From an uncultured Prevotella sp. (lineage in GTDB: Bacteria; Bacteroidota; Bacteroidia; Bacteroidales; Bacteroidaceae), in contig CAKOVA010000015.1 in NCBI GenBank assembly GCA_934120735.1, positions 1 to 38,956 of the forward strand: a DNA stretch of 38,956 bases, written 5' to 3'. The notes beneath the pieces were generated by a model. The model was not told the DNA's origin. It saw only the letters and a program-made list of their open reading frames with translations, and searched no databases. Positions 37,102 through 38,956 of this stretch are shown one piece after another (the first letter of the stretch is position 1; every line of letters begins with the position of its first letter). Position numbers and translations under genes: made by a program.

Positions 37102-38133
37102 ATGAACACAAAATTACAATTATTTTGCGCTATCATTTTATGTCTTATAATCAAATGGAATGCTGTATTTGCAGCTGGTCATGACATCGACATGCAAAAA
37201 ACAGCTACCAAAGAGATAAAGTCAGATCCTGCAAATGTCGCTTACGATGCGATGACAACCCGTTCGACAGAAAATGGTAACGTAATACAGTCGAGTGATT
37301 TGATATTACCGAATATGTTGCTGAATTATAAGGGTGTAGGATACCCAAAGGCAAATGCTCAAAGTCGTATCGACCTTAGAAAAATTTGTGATGCACCGAC
37401 AAACTATACCAAGGAAGAATTGGAAAAAGCCAGACAGGCATATCTTGATGATGATGATGTAGAAATGCCTGAAGATGGTAAGCGCTACACCATTAAGTTT
37501 TTTGACTATAACCAAAAGACTTTTTTGCTTGACTATTTGAACGGTAAATTGTCAACGCATGAGGTGACACCAAATCAGCTTCCTGATGAGTCGGCATGCT
37601 TCACAGCTCATGTTTTGAAGAATGGAAAAGTTGCTTTCGAGACTATCGATAACAAGTGGTTAAGTTATCCTGTCAAGACGCCTGCTCCCACTTGGCTTAC
37701 TGGTTTCTCTGTGAACGGTGTGACGGACGAATGGGATGAGTATGTCAACGGACTTGAGTTGCAAAAGGCACGCACTGGTGCAAAAGCCCAAACCAAGTAT
37801 GTTCTTAATTTTTTCGGTAAGTTCTTTATAAAATCCAAAAGAGGAACGCATGCCAACTCTTATGCTGAGGTATTGGGCTATTGGTTGTTGAATACAAAGA
37901 ACAATACCTTTGATGGGGCCGGTGATCCTTACTATAGCGAGGAACTCTCATCTGTAATGCTTATTGAACCAGTAACAAAAACAACAGGTATACAGCAGAT
38001 AGAAACCACAGCGAAACGTACAAGCGAGAATAAAATCTACACGCTGTCAGGACAGCGTGTATTTGCAGAAAAACTCTCAGATCTGTCTCGAGGCATTTAC
38101 ATTGTAAACGGTAAAAAGCTATTGGTGCAATAG
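37102..38133 (+). CDS. Exported protein of unknown function with sorting-like C-terminus
   Basis: The 343-aa protein has a signal peptide (about residues 1-25, ending VFA-A). I do not recognise the central part (about 70-290), which is rich in Lys, Asp and aromatics and contains YTIKFFDYNQKTFLLDYLNG. Residues about 297-343 read TTGIQQIET and then IYTLSGQRVF, LSRGIYIVNGKKLLVQ, the short beta domain found at the end of many Bacteroidota secreted proteins and related to type IX sorting domains. It is therefore probably delivered to the cell surface. It stands alone between a promoter and a hairpin. Confidence 0.75.
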   Translation: MNTKLQLFCAIILCLIIKWNAVFAAGHDIDMQKTATKEIKSDPANVAYDAMTTRSTENGNVIQSSDLILPNMLLNYKGVGYPKANAQSRIDLRKICDAPTNYTKEELEKARQAYLDDDDVEMPEDGKRYTIKFFDYNQKTFLLDYLNGKLSTHEVTPNQLPDESACFTAHVLKNGKVAFETIDNKWLSYPVKTPAPTWLTGFSVNGVTDEWDEYVNGLELQKARTGAKAQTKYVLNFFGKFFIKSKRGTHANSYAEVLGYWLLNTKNNTFDGAGDPYYSEELSSVMLIEPVTKTTGIQQIETTAKRTSENKIYTLSGQRVFAEKLSDLSRGIYIVNGKKLLVQ

Positions 38134-38147
38134 TATTTTGAAATTCT

Positions 38148-38198
38148 CCTCAAATAGTGTTATTGGGCATAGCCAAGTTTATTTGACACTATTTGAGG
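38148..38198 (+). terminator. Hairpin after the 343-aa protein gene
   Basis: CCTCAAATAGTGT (38148-38160) and ACACTATTTGAGG (38186-38198) are perfect 13-bp arms. A smaller TTGG/CCAA stem lies in the loop. It starts 15 bases after the stop codon. No T-tract follows, so the terminator role rests on position. Confidence 0.55.
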
Positions 38199-38404
38199 CA
38201 GGATATGATTGCTCGCAGCCTTCATTTTCTGTCTTCTTCCTTATTTCCTGCGTAGTGATTTTGCTCTGAATGTATTTGTTATAAAATGGGAAGAGGTAAA
38301 TATTGTAAACTTTTATGCTTGTTTTTTAAGCGTCTTTCTCCTTGTTAAAGCATTGAGATAAATCAGAAAAAACAGTCAGAGTTTTCTTTGTTTTAGCTTT
38401 TTTG

Positions 38405-38558
38405 AAGGTGCAAAATAGTGAGTTGTCACCTTATCTGTATGCTTTAAACTGCTTATCAGCATGCTTTTGGCATCTTAATACGTTGCTTTAACACCCTAAT
38501 CGCATGGTTCTAAGATGCCAATTTCGCCCTTTTTGATGCCTAAGTCATGGAGTTTACC
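38405..38558. repeat. Six or seven degenerate 22-bp lattice repeat units
   Basis: Consecutive units start at 38427, 38449, 38471, 38493, 38515 and 38537, with a poorer one at 38405. In the six clear units, columns 4 (C), 7 (A), 17 (T) and 19 (T) are invariant and columns 5 and 18 are T in five of six. The last unit contains TAAGTCATGGAGTTT, 13 of 15 bases like the copies after mazG. TTGGCATCTTA (38467-38477) and TAAGATGCCAA (38511-38521) form an inverted repeat two units apart. I see no gene in 38134-38923. Confidence 0.6.
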
Positions 38559-38709
38559 TCTGTTCTTTCTGCTTTCAGGTTCGTAAGTATATCTATATCA
38601 GCATTTTGTAAAATTCGCATATTTGCCGTCAACCATCGCGTTGGTTGAAAATATCGCCAGGATTTCGCCCTAAAATCCGAAAGTTTTCTAATGTCTTGTG
38701 TTAAGATTT

Positions 38710-38780
38710 TTCAACTGTTATACGCTTTTAAATACTACCATCATTTTACTTTTATTTGTATAAAAATGGTGGAAGTTGAA
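38710..38780. other. Nested inverted repeat in the terminal intergenic region
   Basis: TTCAACT (38710-38716) pairs with AGTTGAA (38774-38780). Inside, CCATCATTTT (38738-38747) pairs with AAAATGGTGG (38763-38772) with one G-T wobble. It could be a structured RNA element or an operator upstream of the next gene; neither is shown. Confidence 0.45.
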
Positions 38781-38874
38781 CAAGTGTATTGTAGCTTTGA
38801 AAATAAAATAATTACTCAAGAATCACATTTTGCAATCTGAAGTTGGCAATTTAACCTATTTTTTTTGTGATATC

Positions 38875-38907
38875 TTGTAAAAAATCTCAAAATAATGATT
38901 AACTTTG
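38875..38907 (+). promoter_or_regulatory. Outward-facing promoter at the window end
   Basis: TTG (38875-38877), a 22-base spacer and TAACTTTG (38900-38907) are close to the Bacteroidota consensus. A frame opening at ATG 38924 or ATG 38928 runs off the end of the window, but too little is visible to call a gene. Confidence 0.5.
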
Positions 38908-38956
38908 CATCGCATTTGTAAAAATGTATGTGTTTCGACAGAAAGCGAGAACAATT

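Noticed and set aside
38924..38956. Partial gene starting at ATG 38924 or 38928
   Set aside because: Only about ten codons are visible and the frame cannot be decided.

Overview
The window looks like a chromosomal segment of a Bacteroidales bacterium, most likely a Prevotella-like genus (Prevotellaceae). The reasons are the promoter style (TTG, 19-20 bases, TAnnTTTG), the scarcity of Shine-Dalgarno sequences, and Bacteroidota-type gene families: a DUF3078 protein, a FadL/OmpP1-like outer-membrane protein, a DPP5-type S9 peptidase, a clostripain-like lipoprotein, type IX-like C-terminal domains and a long PPi-dependent phosphofructokinase. The genus is inferred from family resemblance and was not tested by alignment.

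Layout. Bases 1-850 are the 3' part of an IS4-type insertion sequence, abutting the last ~70 codons of a GH43 glycosidase (to 1070). From 1280 to 7135 a leftward block carries a 90-aa protein, a PlsC-like acyltransferase, an 866-aa amidase-fold exported protein, a 111-aa unknown protein and a YgiQ-type radical SAM enzyme. Rightward pfp (7334-8974) and a membrane-anchored GH25 lysozyme follow, then leftward prmA. A rightward pair comes next: an aromatic/glycine-rich exported protein and a FadL-like outer-membrane protein. A tight leftward operon, pyrG-yidC-dpp5-MFS transporter, occupies 13970-21134. A DUF3078 protein is followed by the leftward valS-clostripain pair (22669-26540), then rightward mazG.

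The stretch 27692-34278 is rightward and mostly tightly packed. A lipocalin-like lipoprotein and ribonuclease Z come first. A well-formed promoter at 29216-29245 then precedes a secreted mini-protein that is almost only a sorting-domain-like fold, an L,D-transpeptidase lipoprotein, an ECF sigma factor, a putative anti-sigma factor, a Spy/CpxP-like periplasmic protein, truA and an EamA transporter. The gene order suggests an envelope-stress module. dapA, a RluA-family pseudouridine synthase and an unlisted 52-aa two-helix membrane protein (36345-36503) follow. A 343-aa exported protein of unknown function (37102-38133) is the last complete gene, and the window ends on an outward-facing promoter.

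Two features are not explained by genes. First, 36588-36919 looks like a stand-alone, highly structured noncoding RNA: ideal promoter spacing, long-range pairing in which a 39-nt 3' strand is almost wholly base-paired, and an intrinsic terminator. Second, three intergenic regions (10079-10160, 27528-27586, 38405-38558) hold degenerate repeat units on an exact 22-base lattice sharing the same conserved columns. One of them forms a perfect 17-bp hairpin. No tRNA, rRNA or CRISPR array was seen.
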